This document shows, in pieces, positions 1 through 11,214 of a stretch of DNA of 64,000 bases (position 1 is the stretch's first letter; every line of letters starts with the position of its first letter). Location of the stretch: positions 182,157 through 246,156 of the forward strand of contig DF237017.1 in NCBI GenBank assembly GCA_000708835.1, given 5' to 3'. The position numbers and the translations under genes were made by a program. The notes beneath the pieces were generated by a model that was not told the DNA's origin, searched no databases, and saw only the letters and a list, made by a program, of their open reading frames with translations. The DNA is from Klebsormidium nitens (lineage: Eukaryota; Streptophyta; Klebsormidiophyceae; Klebsormidiales; Klebsormidiaceae).

Positions 1-543
1 AGATCAGTGGTTTGCCCTCTGGTAACCCGACCATCCCCCGAGCACTCCATCTCCCTGCAACCGAGTGCCCGGTGAAATTTCGTACGGTACCGACCATTTT
101 CGACGTGGTACAGTACCGCCGCACTGTAGGCTGTAGGTAACGGTGATGTCACGCTGACGTTGCAGTTGAGACTAGTGAACTTACGTACTCTGCTGGGTCT
201 GAAGTCCGGGTTTAACCGAAAGATTCCTTCTTGGTGTGCTTTTACCAGCAGAAAAAATGCTCACAGATTTTTGGGGCGTCATGGAAGGGGCATTTTCAGC
301 TACACTCTGCCATTCTGGATTTCAGGGATCATGCTACATACGTAGGAATGTCCAGGAAGAAGGCTTTGAGCTTGAGAAACCACTGTTTGTGCAGTTCCCT
401 GAACGCTGCAAGCTCCTGATCATTGCAAGTCGGCAGAAGTTTGGGCTGGTAGATTGAGCTGAACTCCTGCCTCCTGGTTGGTTGAAGTCAAGGCCTTCGC
501 ACATTGTTCCATCATTGCAATTGCATGCAAGAATTGTGACCAA
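1..543. other. Upstream intergenic region, no gene seen
   Basis: No coding exon is recognisable here. The stretch 61-146 is rich in GTACC/GGTAC palindromic words, like a second patch at 4941-5465 on the far side of the phosphatase gene. The rest probably holds the promoter and 5' leader of the phosphatase gene. Short open frames here look random. Confidence 0.5.
61..146. repeat. GTACC-rich repeat patch, left copy
   Basis: Several GGTAC/GTACC words cluster here. The segment around 109-130 (GTACAGTACCGCCGCACTG) closely resembles 5440-5461 (GTACAGGTACTGCCGCACTG). The two patches bracket the phosphatase gene. They may be related repeats or simply similar low-complexity sequence. Confidence 0.4.
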
Positions 544-3500
544 ATGGCTTTCACAAGAGTTTTTCAGGCGGGTTGTCATCATGAAGGTCTGATCCTTGTC
601 AACACTTGGCAGAAGACTAGAACCAGGACGTGTGCTGGCAAACTCAGCGGTGAAGGCAAGTGCAGCCAATCCAGGAGGCGCATGCCAGCTACTCTTCATA
701 TGCATCAGAGATCCACACATCATACAGCCACCACACAATCAAGTGATGCTTTGAAGCCCCCTCGTTCTCGTCCACCTCAATTTCCCTCATTGCCAAAGTT
801 GGCTCCACTCCCCTTCAAAAAAATACAGCATTCCTCAGTCACAGCTTACGCACATGCAGCTGGTCAGTCCGCCAGCTCAACTGTTCTGGCAGACACAGAA
901 ACGCCCCCCTTGCAAGCTGAGCTTGAGGCTGCTGTCGCAGCTGTTGAACGTGCTTGCCATTTGTGCCTGAATGTAAGGGCCAGCATTCATGACGATGGAG
1001 AACTAGACGAGGGGGACGCTCGGCTGAAGAAGCAAGACGCAACGCCGGTGACGGTGGCAGACTTTGGGGTTCAAGCCCTGATTAGTCTAGGTAGGATGAC
1101 TGTTATTGTTTCCTTGATCCTGCTCGAGCAGATTGCAGGATCTGTTCTTGCAATCTGTAGACCTTAAGCTGGTCATCTGGTGGGGCCAGTGAGAGCTTAC
1201 AAAAGTGAACTCCACAATGACTAAAATGCTTACATCAAATCTCTTCAGTGAAAGCTCATGGGTTTCCTGTACGATTGTTTCGGCTCAAAGTAAGAGATTC
1301 TTCCTGCTCTCTACAGAGCTGCGGCGCCTCTTCCCTGACGTTCCACTGCTGGGGGAAGAAGACGCAACTCAGCTGAGAAACCAGCTGAAGGAAAGTTCAG
1401 CGCCAGGTGGCAGTCTTGCGGAAGCAGTCAGGGCAGTTGTTGCCCTGGTGGCGCCCGCTGACTTGGGTTCGATCAGCGTCGACCAAGTGTTGGACGCCAT
1501 TGATGATGGGCGAGCCGAGACCACTTCTCAGGACAGATTCTGGGTGAGTGGAGTCTCCTGATCAACGGTGACATCTGTGCCAAGACCGCTTCTCAGGACC
1601 CTTTTGCCTGTTGTCAAGGTTTCCTTTTTAAACTGATGTGGTCAAAGCCCCGTTTCTGTGTGGAACGAGGCAGAAAGAGCAGGTTCCTTTCAGAGAATGA
1701 AGGCTTGGCAGCCAGCTGATGTTTCCAATCTAATCCTCTGAAGGAGCGGACAACGACAACCAACAACCATTACATCAAGGGACGACATTTTAAGGGACCA
1801 GAAGTACATAATCTGCGACTGGGGATTGATGGGCGTATTCCAATCGCTTCAGGGATCGGCCCCAGTAACGTGGAACCAGCTCACTGCAATCTGCTCGTTT
1901 CTACAGATTTTGGACCCGATCGACGGCACCCGCGGCTTCTTGCGAGGAGGGAAGTCCCAGTATGTAGTGAGCTGACCAATCTACTTTCACCATCTCTGAA
2001 TGCTGTGCCTCTTTAAATATGGAGGGAATGGTGAAGCATCCGTTGAGTAAGCGTTTTTCGTTGGAACGATATGTTGAGCCAGAGTCGACGTATGAATTGG
2101 AGCATGAGGCTAGGGAAGAGTTTCCGCAAGTGCAAGGTGCACTCTCACAAAGGCATGTGGCTCGGATGCCATTGTAACATCTAGTTGCAGGGGCCACGCA
2201 AAGGAATTGCGCGTGTGAAACGGTCGGGAGAGGGGCGCTTTTTATTGCGCATGTTGACATAGAACGTTTGTTTCCTTTACATTACTCAAAGTTGTTTTTG
2301 GCACCATTACACGTGAAATGCATTTTAATGGCTCCGATATCCTGACGTCTCCCATCCGCCCAGTTTTAGCCCAATCTGGGCAAATTTCAAGCTCAGAGGG
2401 GGAAGAAACGAAACATATGCGTTTGCCGAGCTTGCGTTTTATATTCAGACAGCATAAGAGCTTGTACAATCTGAAGGAATAAGGATCTACGCATCTGGCA
2501 TGCTTCGCCAGTGCTTCGACCAACATTTCCACTTCGGTCACCGTTTAGTGCATGATGATAAATTGTCTCCTTCAGTTTAATGTTTTCGGGGGCACTGAAC
2601 GACGATCTCTTCCCGTCCGTCGACACATTTCCCTTTCCCTTTCCCTTTCCCTAGCTTTGACAGATAGACATTGCTAATGTTCCCCTATGCTTGCAGATTG
2701 CCCTCGCTCTAGTTCAAAACGGCAAGGTGGTTCTTGGAGTCTGTGGCTGTCCCAACATGAGTGGGGCTTCTCTCGAGTGTGATACGTGCGTGCCCGACGC
2801 CACGAGAGGCCCTGTAGAAGAGGCGAGCACGCAGGAAAACCCTAGGGATCAGGGGGGAGAATGCACGTCCTCTGAAGAACGAGGCCCTCTCGATTCAAAT
2901 GTTCGGGGGCTGATTGTGTATGCCAGTCGGGGAGAGGGTACCTGGGTGCGGGGATTAGAAAAATCGGACGGTCTGACGTCCACGTCAGGAAGAGAGTCTC
3001 TTCAGTCGGACGAGTCGGAGCGTCGAGCAGCTTTAGACGCCGGTCGAGAAGGAGCCTTTTCTCACTCTGCCTGGCTCCAGCCTCAGCGGGTCAGAGTGGA
3101 CGGTGTGAAAAGGCTCTGGGACGCGCGGATCTGCATATCAGACCATGAAACGTGGGGCGAGTTGCCCCTGGCGGCCGCGCTCGCAAGCACCCCCCATCCC
3201 GAGGACAGCGATGACGAGGGGGGGCGTTTACACCACGCCGAGGAGTGGGAGGCGAAGCAGCTGCCGCTGTGCTGTGGAAGGTACGTGTGAACACGGACGC
3301 TTTATGGAAACCGAGAATCAGGTCCTGAAAGGATGTTGCTCGGTTCAGTGTCTTGCTTCCTGATATGTGCATGAGTTCTGAAGGGCCGGTACACTTGAGA
3401 CACGTTTCGATACCAAGGCACCGATGCACCTTTGGGCGCTATCTCTCAATCTTTCGCGACCCCTCCAGTTCCAGTCAACTGCAGCTCATTGTCGACCTCA

Positions 3501-4421
3501 AACTCGATCCCGAAAGCCTCCTTTCGGGCCAGAAGAAGCATGATCGACCACTCTGCTAAGGCGCACTGCTCTGTCAAATGACCTTTGAAGAAATCCGCGG
3601 ATCAGAGTCGCCCAGTCGCTGCTTGTTTCCGTCTCCCACTTATCCGCATATCTACCCTCACAACGACATGGCCGGATAGGGGAAACTGCTGAAAACCGTC
3701 CCCAGACATTCAGATCTGTCGGCCACAGCAGCGCATGCTTCAAGAAGCATCTGAGTTCTCGGTCTGTGTTTAAAAAACAATGCACGCGTAGACCCCCTCC
3801 TCGCGCCCTTTCTCGTAGTTTCCGAACATGCACGTTGCCGTAAGGGTAGGCGCCGACTCAACCACTTTAAAAAGTGGCGCTCGAGTTCTGAGATTGTCGA
3901 AGCTTTATAACGCGCTGTTTTGGCATGACACGTCAGCACGATTCATATCTCTCTCGCAGCATCTGCAAACATATTGCCGTTGCGTTGGCGCTGCCTCGGC
4001 TGTCGACCAATGCACCGTCTCCAGATCGACGTTCGAAACTAGCCGCTGCAACGTTTTAACGCACTATCTTCACATAACCTTTTTTCTCTCATATACTCTG
4101 TCATATGAGAGTATCCTCACATAATCTCTCTTTTCCCGCAGCATCTGCAAATACGTTGCCGTAGCTCTGGGCGCGGCCTCGGTCTTCGTACAGCACCCGG
4201 TCTCCAAACCAACGCTCAAAGTGTGGGACCATGCAGCGGCGCTGATCTGCGTCACAGAGGCCGGGGGGCAGGTTACTGATCTTGAGGGGCTGCCGTTGCA
4301 ACTAGGCACGGGAGAGAGCGAGTTCGCTCCGGGTGGAGGCGGGGTGATCGTAACTAATGGAGGGTTGCATGAGTTGGCGCTTGAGGCTGTGAGGAAGGGC
4401 CAGCAATTGCTCGTGAATTGA
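544..4421 (+). CDS. HAL2/SAL1-like 3'(2'),5'-bisphosphate nucleotidase (PAP phosphatase)
   Basis: Five exons fit in phase: 544-1090, 1317-1543, 1907-1963, 2697-3280 and 4142-4421, giving about 564 residues. The family removes the 3'-phosphate of 3'-phosphoadenosine 5'-phosphate (PAP), a by-product of sulfotransferases. It needs Mg2+ and is inhibited by Li+. Metal-site motifs are present: VTVADF in exon 1, GEED near residue 195, DPIDGT at about 261-266 and WDHAAA at about 500. The first ~100 residues are rich in Ser, Pro and basic residues and look like an organelle transit peptide. The ATG at 544 is chosen because it is the first in frame; a downstream ATG at 679 is possible. Exon 4 is long (584 nt) and carries an acidic, low-complexity insert between the core strands. 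The sequence resembles the plant organellar HAL2-like branch more than classical SAL1. A broken partial copy of exon 5 lies in intron 4. Confidence 0.88.
2628..2653 (+). repeat. TTTCCC microsatellite in intron 3
   Basis: About four tandem TTTCCC units lie 45 bp before exon 4 of the phosphatase gene. They form part of a pyrimidine-rich run ahead of the 3' splice site. Confidence 0.8.
3957..4053 (+). pseudogene. Broken duplicate of phosphatase exon 5 start
   Basis: The segment starts with a 3' splice-site-like CTCTCGCAG, then CATCTGCAAA, and tracks the true exon 5 start at 4142 for about 95 bp with many substitutions. Shared words include CATCTGCAAA, TTGCCGT, GCCTCGG and CACCG.CTCCA. Read in the exon phase it keeps SICK.IAVAL, then diverges and stops near 4060, so splicing into it would truncate the enzyme. 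The spacing between copies is 182 bp. I call it a pseudo-exon left by a local tandem duplication. Confidence 0.8.
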
Positions 4422-4433
4422 GGGTTCATATTG

Positions 4434-4480
4434 AAATAATACAACGGAGTCCTTATTGAAATAATACAACGGAATCCTTC
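4434..4480 (+). repeat. 25-bp tandem duplication in the phosphatase 3' region
   Basis: Two near-identical units contain ATTGAAATAATACAACGGA followed by (G/A)TCCTT. They start about 12 bp after the stop codon, so they probably lie in the 3' untranslated region. Confidence 0.85.
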
Positions 4481-4940
4481 TAAAGGTTTAGGAAAGCGAA
4501 GGTAACATTGAACAACCGAAGTGTTGCAATAAAAGCCTTGAGTGAAGAGGATGCTGGTCCTGCATGAGAGAGAAGGCCTGAGAAAGGGGGTTTCATTCCA
4601 AAGTCGAGCACCACTCACAAAGGAGCGCTTGGAGCTCAATTGACGACCTTTGCGGGCGACTACCGTCATGCTTGCCGCACACGGCCGGTCAGTCCGCGGC
4701 CGCCCCACCGGCACAACCCAGCGTCATTATGGAGTGGCCTATACTAATAGCGTCTAGACTCTATACCAATAGCGTTCCGAATTTGCAAATTCCACTTTGA
4801 AATCCGGATCTCCGCCTTTCGCATGTAGCAAATGATCTAATCATTTGAAATCATGGTCTTATTACAATCAATCATAAGCTACACTTAGTTTCTTGACCGT
4901 TTCACCGATATGGAGAGGGTCTAATCATTGCAGGGCAGTA

Positions 4941-5465
4941 GGGCCCCGGGTACATACCTAGTACATAGTAGGTACTAGGTATTACCGGTAGATACCGGTA
5001 TACTGGTACGGTACGACAGTGGTACCTAAACTCTCGTGCGACGTGTGACCTATTAAACGGGCGCATTCGAGCTACCGGGGCGCACAAAACCAAAAATCCT
5101 AACCGAGAAAATCACAGGCTCCGCACCACCACTCACCCTATTAAACCACCTTACCTACCCCACCCGTCCCCTGGGCGTTTAACTTCAAGTCATATGCCTC
5201 TACAGTCACACAAGAGTTGCCATAGTGTACATAGTGAGTACGGTAGGCAGTAGGTAAGTACCGTAGTACCGTTCAAAAGTACTTGAAAGTAGTTAGTGCT
5301 GACTCCCGAGTCCCGAGTGGTGTGTTAAACTTGATGGGTATCTTCTGTACAACTGAAGGACACAGGTACGGTACCGGCATGTTCCTGATGAATTACAACG
5401 CGTAGTGCCTTGTACGCAGCAGGGACCCCGGACCCAGCGGTACAGGTACTGCCGCACTGGAGACA
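4941..5465. repeat. GTACC-rich repeat patch, right copy
   Basis: The stretch has many overlapping GGTAC, GTACC, TAGGTA and ACCGGTA words and several short palindromes. Its end (5440-5461) resembles the patch at 109-130. There is no open frame of interest. Confidence 0.45.
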
Positions 5466-5860
5466 GCCCTCAGGTCGTGCAGAGTCGAAGAACAATGTTA
5501 AAAGTTTGGGCGAGTGCCAAGGAGCCTCTGTGAAGAGACCGGAGTCCACTGCCAGCAGAAGGTAAGGGTAAGTTAGTCGCAAAGAAAACAAAATTCGTGA
5601 CAGCAAATGATCAAAGGGGATCAGAAGGCGCCTATAACTGGACATCAATGCCCGGCAGCGTTTTCCACCACTGATCAGAGCAGCTCAGCACTCCCTTACT
5701 TCTCCCACAAGCGAAAGCCTGGCACTGTTACAATCAGAGTCTGGATTATTTTTCGACTGAACGCCCTGTATTTTACCAGGCGGAGCTGGTTGAGAGCTTG
5801 GTTAGACACCCCTGACCAGATCTTGAGGAGATCTGGATTGCAGTGGAAGCTTTCTGTGGC

Positions 5861-8800
5861 ATGGCGCCTGCGGCATTGACGAACCGAGCTGCAGAACAGA
5901 GTGCGACAGGGCCCTTACCCCAGTGCTCCTCTTGGAGCTTACATCGAACCTCCTCCACGGGCCCCCAGCACCCAGCTGCCCCTCGCCGGTTGCTGCGAAT
6001 TCGGACGCTTGCGGATCAGCCCGCACCTGCTGACTTGAGAGGGGAAGGGGAACAGATTTGGGAGGAGGCGCCCCCCGCCGTGTGGGAAGAGCAGCTACTG
6101 TACCCGGAGGCATGGTTTGACCTCTTTTTCAAGTACATCAAGCAGTCGCGCGAGGGAATGTGGGGCAGCGGGGCGGGACCGTTAAGCTGCATCCAGGTGG
6201 GAGGAGTGCAATAGCCCAACTCTACATCTCCATTGAACTTAATCAGCAAGTTGCTTAATCAGCTTACTTGCGGTATGACTAACAAATGTTAGCTGGTTAT
6301 AGGCAATAAATGTATGTCTGGTCCGTGCTGGCCAGCAATCTTAGGGAACATCCTTTTTTAAAGACAAATCTTTGCAACACTTTCTGGTATAGACCAACCA
6401 TTTATCGCTCGACTTTTACCTCTACAATGATGCCTGATCAGACAGGACGTGGTTTGCCCATCCGTGTATTTTCCACAGAGCTTGAGTGTTTTCATCACGT
6501 TTTCGTGGTAAGACTTCAACCCGCTTATGCAGAGACCCCGTTCACCCACCAGCTCACCGCTGACCTTAGTGAAGGTTGTGAACAGTGACACGAGTACTAT
6601 CCCGCAGCTTTTCTGCAGAGCGAACATTTCGTGGGTCAACTTTTACCTCGGCAAGACATCGTCAAAGTACAGTGATTCATCAGTGCGCCAATCGATCCTA
6701 TTGCATGCAGAGCCTCGGATCTTTCCGCCACCATTTATGGGAGGCCCCAGAGTACGGGCCCGAGCAGGAAAAGTGACACGACTCCTGCATTTGTTTCTTT
6801 GCGCAGGGTGAACTCGGGTGGCTGAACTTCGACTTGGGCGCAGGCGCCCAGAAGGAGGCTGCTAAAGACCATGGCTGCAGCTCTTGGGTCGGGTTCATGA
6901 TTTGCTTTCCGGAGACCATGGCGTCCTACAAGACGATGGGCGAGCTCTGGAAGCCATTTGCCGCCATAGACGACTGGATGGAGCACCAGAGTCCGCGGAC
7001 CTGGTCCCGGTGGTCGAGTGGTTCAAGGAGCTTTGGCGCATGAGGTGCGTCCTGAGGGGGTTTGAGCGGGAAAACAAGGTCCGGTCAGCAGGCGGTCAGG
7101 CAGGCGGGTTTCGCAGGTTTCCTTTCAGTCGGGGTCATGTAAAGAGAACCCACGCACTCAAGATGGTTCAAGGTCGAGCTGCAACGCCTGAGGTGCGCCC
7201 GGTATTTGACCAACTCAATTAGCAGCCGTTTTCAAGTAGGCGGGCTTGGTGGAAGGCATCGAACTTAGTGGACTTGGTCCAAAGTGCGCTCACGTAAAAG
7301 GTGACACAGCAGACATTTGAGAGCTGATTTCGAGAGCGAATCTGATAATTTTTTCGATGTCGAAGCTGACCCCCGACTTTCTTTCGAGTGCCACGACGCT
7401 CTTTACTTCACTGACACGCTCGGGACGCTGTGGGTGGCCTTCACGCGGTTCAACGACTCGCAGTCTGCTGGCCCACAAGTGGCTCATGCACACGTTCGGT
7501 AGAAGCAACAGCACGTCTCAGCTACGCGCTGCTGGATCCTCAGAGTAATGCATATCCATGGTGGTCATTACTTCGCAGCTAAGAGGCAGTCAACCGAACA
7601 AGGTCGACGAAAGGCGTGTAACCTCCGATTAACCATGCACACCTTGCAGATCGGGAAACTTCAACTGGTGGTAAAAGAGATTCCGAGCGGTGCAACGAGC
7701 CGTGGTTTGAACAGCGACTGCTGACTGCCATTGTCTCCCAACGTCTCTGCAGTGCATCAAGCGACGGACTCGACTACGACCGGGCTATCGGTGCGGTGCC
7801 CACGTGCTTTGCCACGCGGCCGGAGCTTGCCAGCGCAGCCTCGGACTACCTGCTCGCCCTAGACAAGTACAATGCGCGTGCTACGCAGGTAGACCCTGCC
7901 TGGGTTCGTCGCATCTCGTGGGGCTCCTACCTTTTTTACAGGGTGAGTTTCATCTAACCTGCCGCTAACACAGGGCTTTTTGGCGGTTAACCAGAGTCGG
8001 TTACGGGCTGGTTCGAAGCTGGTTAACTGACCATAGACCAGACTCGAGCAATGACCAGGCTTTTAACATGGCTTTACTGCGGTTCTTGGTCAAAGAACCA
8101 GGCTGATTTTTGCTTATCGAACCTGGTTAGCAGCCAGACTTTCGTGTGTATAAGTCTGCCTGATTGGAGGACTTTGTTATCCAGCCGAGGCTGGTTAGTA
8201 CTTGACTGGTTAGTCTTACCGTCTGCTGGTGACCTAAGCTAGTACTGCTGAGAATGGCTGTTGACGACGAAACGATTTGGGGTAGTAATGATGGGTCGGT
8301 ACGGCTACTGACAGCAGCTTCACCTGTGCGAGTAGGGTGTGGTACAGCTGCTGACGACATGTCCGGAAATCCTAGTGTGGCCTCTTTTCGGGGCACCGTT
8401 GGATTTGTCCGTTTTCCAGCACCGGGACCTCCCGGCGGCAGTTTATCCGATGCCCGTCAATCTGCTCAGAACAAGCTAGAGTCGGGTTTGCAGACTTCGT
8501 CCTGGCACGTGAGCCACGTCTGCTATTGTGGTCCAAAACTTTGTGCCAAAAGCGATTCACTATAAATCAAAACCCGAACTAAGAGCGGACTTTAAAATAT
8601 TCTTAGATCAAGTTTGGCTAAATAGTCCGGTTTCTCAGATCATAGCGCTCTTGATTCTGCCCTCGGATCTCAAACCAAACCGTACTGAAAACCGGACTCT
8701 TGATTCTGCCCTCAGATCTTAGACCAAATCGTACTCAAAATCAAAGTCCAGTTTTTAAGATCAACCCGTGTCTGAAAGTACCTGTGGCGCTCTTGGAAGT

Positions 8801-11214
8801 GCTCTTAAAACGAACTTACGATTTACAGCAAATCCAGCCTTTTCAGCGTGCCGACGAAGGCTCTCTTTGCACGCCGTTTCAACCGAACTCTTCACTTTGC
8901 TCGTGAGCGGTGTCAAAAGCGGCTCCGCTTCCGGCCTCCACAGGGCGTCATGCGCGAGGCCAACAGTCTAAGCGCGTACCAGACGCGGGGAACCCTGCCG
9001 ACGCTGGAAGAGTACCTGCAGACCCGACTCTTCTCCTTCGGCGGGATCGGCATGAGAATGCTGACAATGGTGGAGCGCAGCGTCCGGTAAGCTAGCGGCT
9101 CCGGTAGGCCCGGGTAAACGAACTCTCGATGCTACGTTAGGAACAGCCGCACTCACAAGGATTTTTGGCGGTTAAACATAGTCGGTTTACGTGCTGGTTC
9201 AAAGCTGGTTGAATGTCCAATAACCGGACTCGAGCGGTAACCACGTTTTTAGCATGGCTATGACGCACTTATTGGTCGAAGAACAACACTAAAGTCTGCT
9301 TATCAAACCTGGTTAGCAGCCAAACCTTCCTGTGACTGTCGGGAGACGCTGGTGGGGCTAGTCTATGGTTAGGGGGACACGGGCTCTCTTGCAAGATCCT
9401 TTCCATAAGCACGTTGGATCAAGGATTTGAACGAGTGAGACATCTCCTCGGTGAGCAATTCCATTCTACTCTTCTTGCGCTCACTCTCCATAGAGTCAGG
9501 AACGTCCGTGCATCTGTTAGCCCTGTCTGCATCTTGGCCTAAGCGGAATGAACAGAACCGCTTGCGTCACGGCCGTCCGAGCTTGGCATCGAAACTCAGG
9601 ACAATTCCATCCGTCCTTCATTGTCCCGACTCAGTAGCTACGCTTGCAAGCTGGCGTGGGAACAAGCGGGCCTCCGACGTTGATTAACTACAAGGGTCGC
9701 CACGTGGAATCTGTATAATCGTCGATCGGATCCGGCGCGCTCTGACCAGCTGTCGCACCCGCGGCACGCTACATTCATGGCCACGCCCCCTGAGCCCCAA
9801 GTCTTTAATCCTTCGGAAATATCCCGCTCCACGTGGCAGGCTGAACAGTGCCAGCTTTGCCCGCGCGCGCCTGCTGCTGGTGTATGCGGGCGCGGCCACC
9901 GCGCTCTTCAACGACTGCCTGGTCGCCGCCAAGGAGCCGGCCGAGGGCCTCTTCAACGCGGTCACTATCGCGGGGAAGAGCCACGTGGTGCGGCTGCATA
10001 ACGTGATCCTCGACCTCTTTGCGGACGAGGCGGCCCGCTTCTGCGCGAGCGCGGCCCCGGTGAGCGCGTGTGCTAAACCAAACCCCTAAACCCCTAAACC
10101 CCTAAACCCCTAACCCCTAAACCCCTAAACCCCTAACCCCTAAACCCCTAAACCCCCTAAAGTACAGTTTGGAAGAAAGCGGGGTCACCGATGGGCCCAT
10201 CTCCTACAAACTGAAACTTAATCTCCGCAGTGCAACAGCGGCCAATTCCTTCCTCTTCAAAGTCGCGCCGGCTTTGAACCGGAGGCCGTGCTACGGTTCC
10301 GCACATCAACGAAGCGAGGTGCTCCGTTTCGGCTCCGGTTCGAGAAGCACGGATTGGAACTTAGGTCAAGCCTTGTGGCCTTCATTCAGAGACACCAACG
10401 ATACGTGATTTTCCAAAAAGAATGGAATCGTGTTCTAATTTTTGTAAGGACATCCGGAGGCGCCACAGAAACATGTCCCTCACGGATCGGAAAATGTGAT
10501 CGAATCTGCCTTATACAACGAAGAGTACTTTGTGAACAGAAACTTCTTGCGTCTGGATTTGATGTGACGTGGTTTTGCAACGCACTGACGACGCTCTTGC
10601 CGGACAATGGTGAATAACGGCCCGCACGTTGGTCGAATATAACAAGGCTGATTAATTAACGTGGCAAATGCTCACTGAACAAGCCCCTAGCAAATTCGAC
10701 CCGCGAGGGGTCATCACGTGTTTTGAGTCCGGTACTCTTGTGTGCCCTAACCGCTGCTTGCGATAAGATAGGCGCCCGGTGGACGGGTGGGGTTACTTGG
10801 TGGTTAGGGTGGGTTCGGGTGCGGAGCGCGAGTTTTCCTGGTTAGTTCCATGGTGTGATTCAGTCGGGGATTGCGGATCTTCGGGCACACACCAGTTAGG
10901 CCACACAAGACTTACCAGTATCATGTCTTGCGTTGTCGCAGAAGGACGAAGCTGAGGAGTTCGTCAACGTGCTGAAGGCGAGCGTCACTGGTGGCGCCGT
11001 GTGGCACAACACCACTGGCCGCTACCGCAAGTATGTGGAGATGACGCGGCAGCCGTTTGCGATTGCGGGCTGGCCGGAGGGGCAGCTGACGGACGCCCAC
11101 AGCCGGTTGCGCGGGGAGGTGCGCGCGATGTTGCAAAGGATTGCGCGTGAGGATCTGCCAGGGGAGTTCCCGCAATCGGATGAAGCGGACCGGCGGAGGG
11201 CGGCTGGTGCATGA
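5861..11214 (+). CDS. Microbial-type terpene synthase-like protein
   Basis: Seven exons keep one open frame: 5861-6196, 6807-7009, 7313-7498, 7753-7942, about 8860-9086, 9849-10059 and 10942-11214, for about 541 residues. Class I terpene synthases bind Mg2+ and ionise prenyl diphosphates. The Asp-rich motif is IDDWME (D167, D168, E171). The second metal motif is NDCLVAAKE (residues 402-410), matching NDxxSxxKE except that Val replaces the Ser/Thr. The conserved RY pair is at 478-479 in GRYRKY. LPTLEEYLQTR in exon 5 matches the sensor-helix region of bacterial and non-seed-plant (MTPSL) enzymes. Two junctions are uncertain. The exon 2 donor could be at 7044 rather than 7009, but then a frameshift is needed. 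The exon 5 acceptor (AAG at 8857-8859) was chosen only by phase. The N-terminal ~110 residues are extra and could be a targeting region. Confidence 0.68.
7973..8165 (+). repeat. Intron repeat, copy 1 (terpene synthase intron 4)
   Basis: About 190 bp beginning TTTTTGGCGGTTAA and ending near CCTGGTTAGCAGCCA is repeated with many substitutions at 9157-9345 in the next intron. The two copies flank exon 5. Confidence 0.8.
8645..8750 (+). repeat. 51-bp tandem duplication in terpene synthase intron 4
   Basis: Two units share CTCTTGATTCTGCCCTC, then GATCT, ACCAAA and CGTACT. They differ at scattered positions. No function is evident. Confidence 0.8.
9157..9345 (+). repeat. Intron repeat, copy 2 (terpene synthase intron 5)
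   Basis: This is a diverged copy of 7973-8165, sharing TTTTTGGCGGTTAA, GACTCGAGC and CCTGGTTAGCAGCCA in the same order. Both copies begin within 75 bp of the preceding exon end. Confidence 0.8.
10081..10160 (+). repeat. Interstitial telomere-like repeat (CCCCTAAA)n
   Basis: About ten tandem units of AACCCCTA, with two 7-base ACCCCTA variants and one unit with an extra C, lie in intron 6 of the terpene synthase-like gene, about 20 bp after the 5' splice site. The complementary strand reads TTTAGGGG, close to the plant telomere unit TTTAGGG but one G longer. Coding exons lie on both sides, so this is not a chromosome end. Confidence 0.9.

Larger units (their letters stand above)
4422..5860. 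other. Intergenic region between phosphatase and terpene synthase genes
   Basis: No gene recognised. It holds a 25-bp tandem repeat just after the phosphatase stop, then GTACC-rich palindromic sequence at 4941-5465, and probably the promoter of the terpene synthase-like gene in the last few hundred bases. Confidence 0.5.

Noticed and set aside
10081-10160. Telomere-like array considered as a chromosome end
   Set aside because: Conserved exons of one gene lie on both sides, so the array is interstitial.
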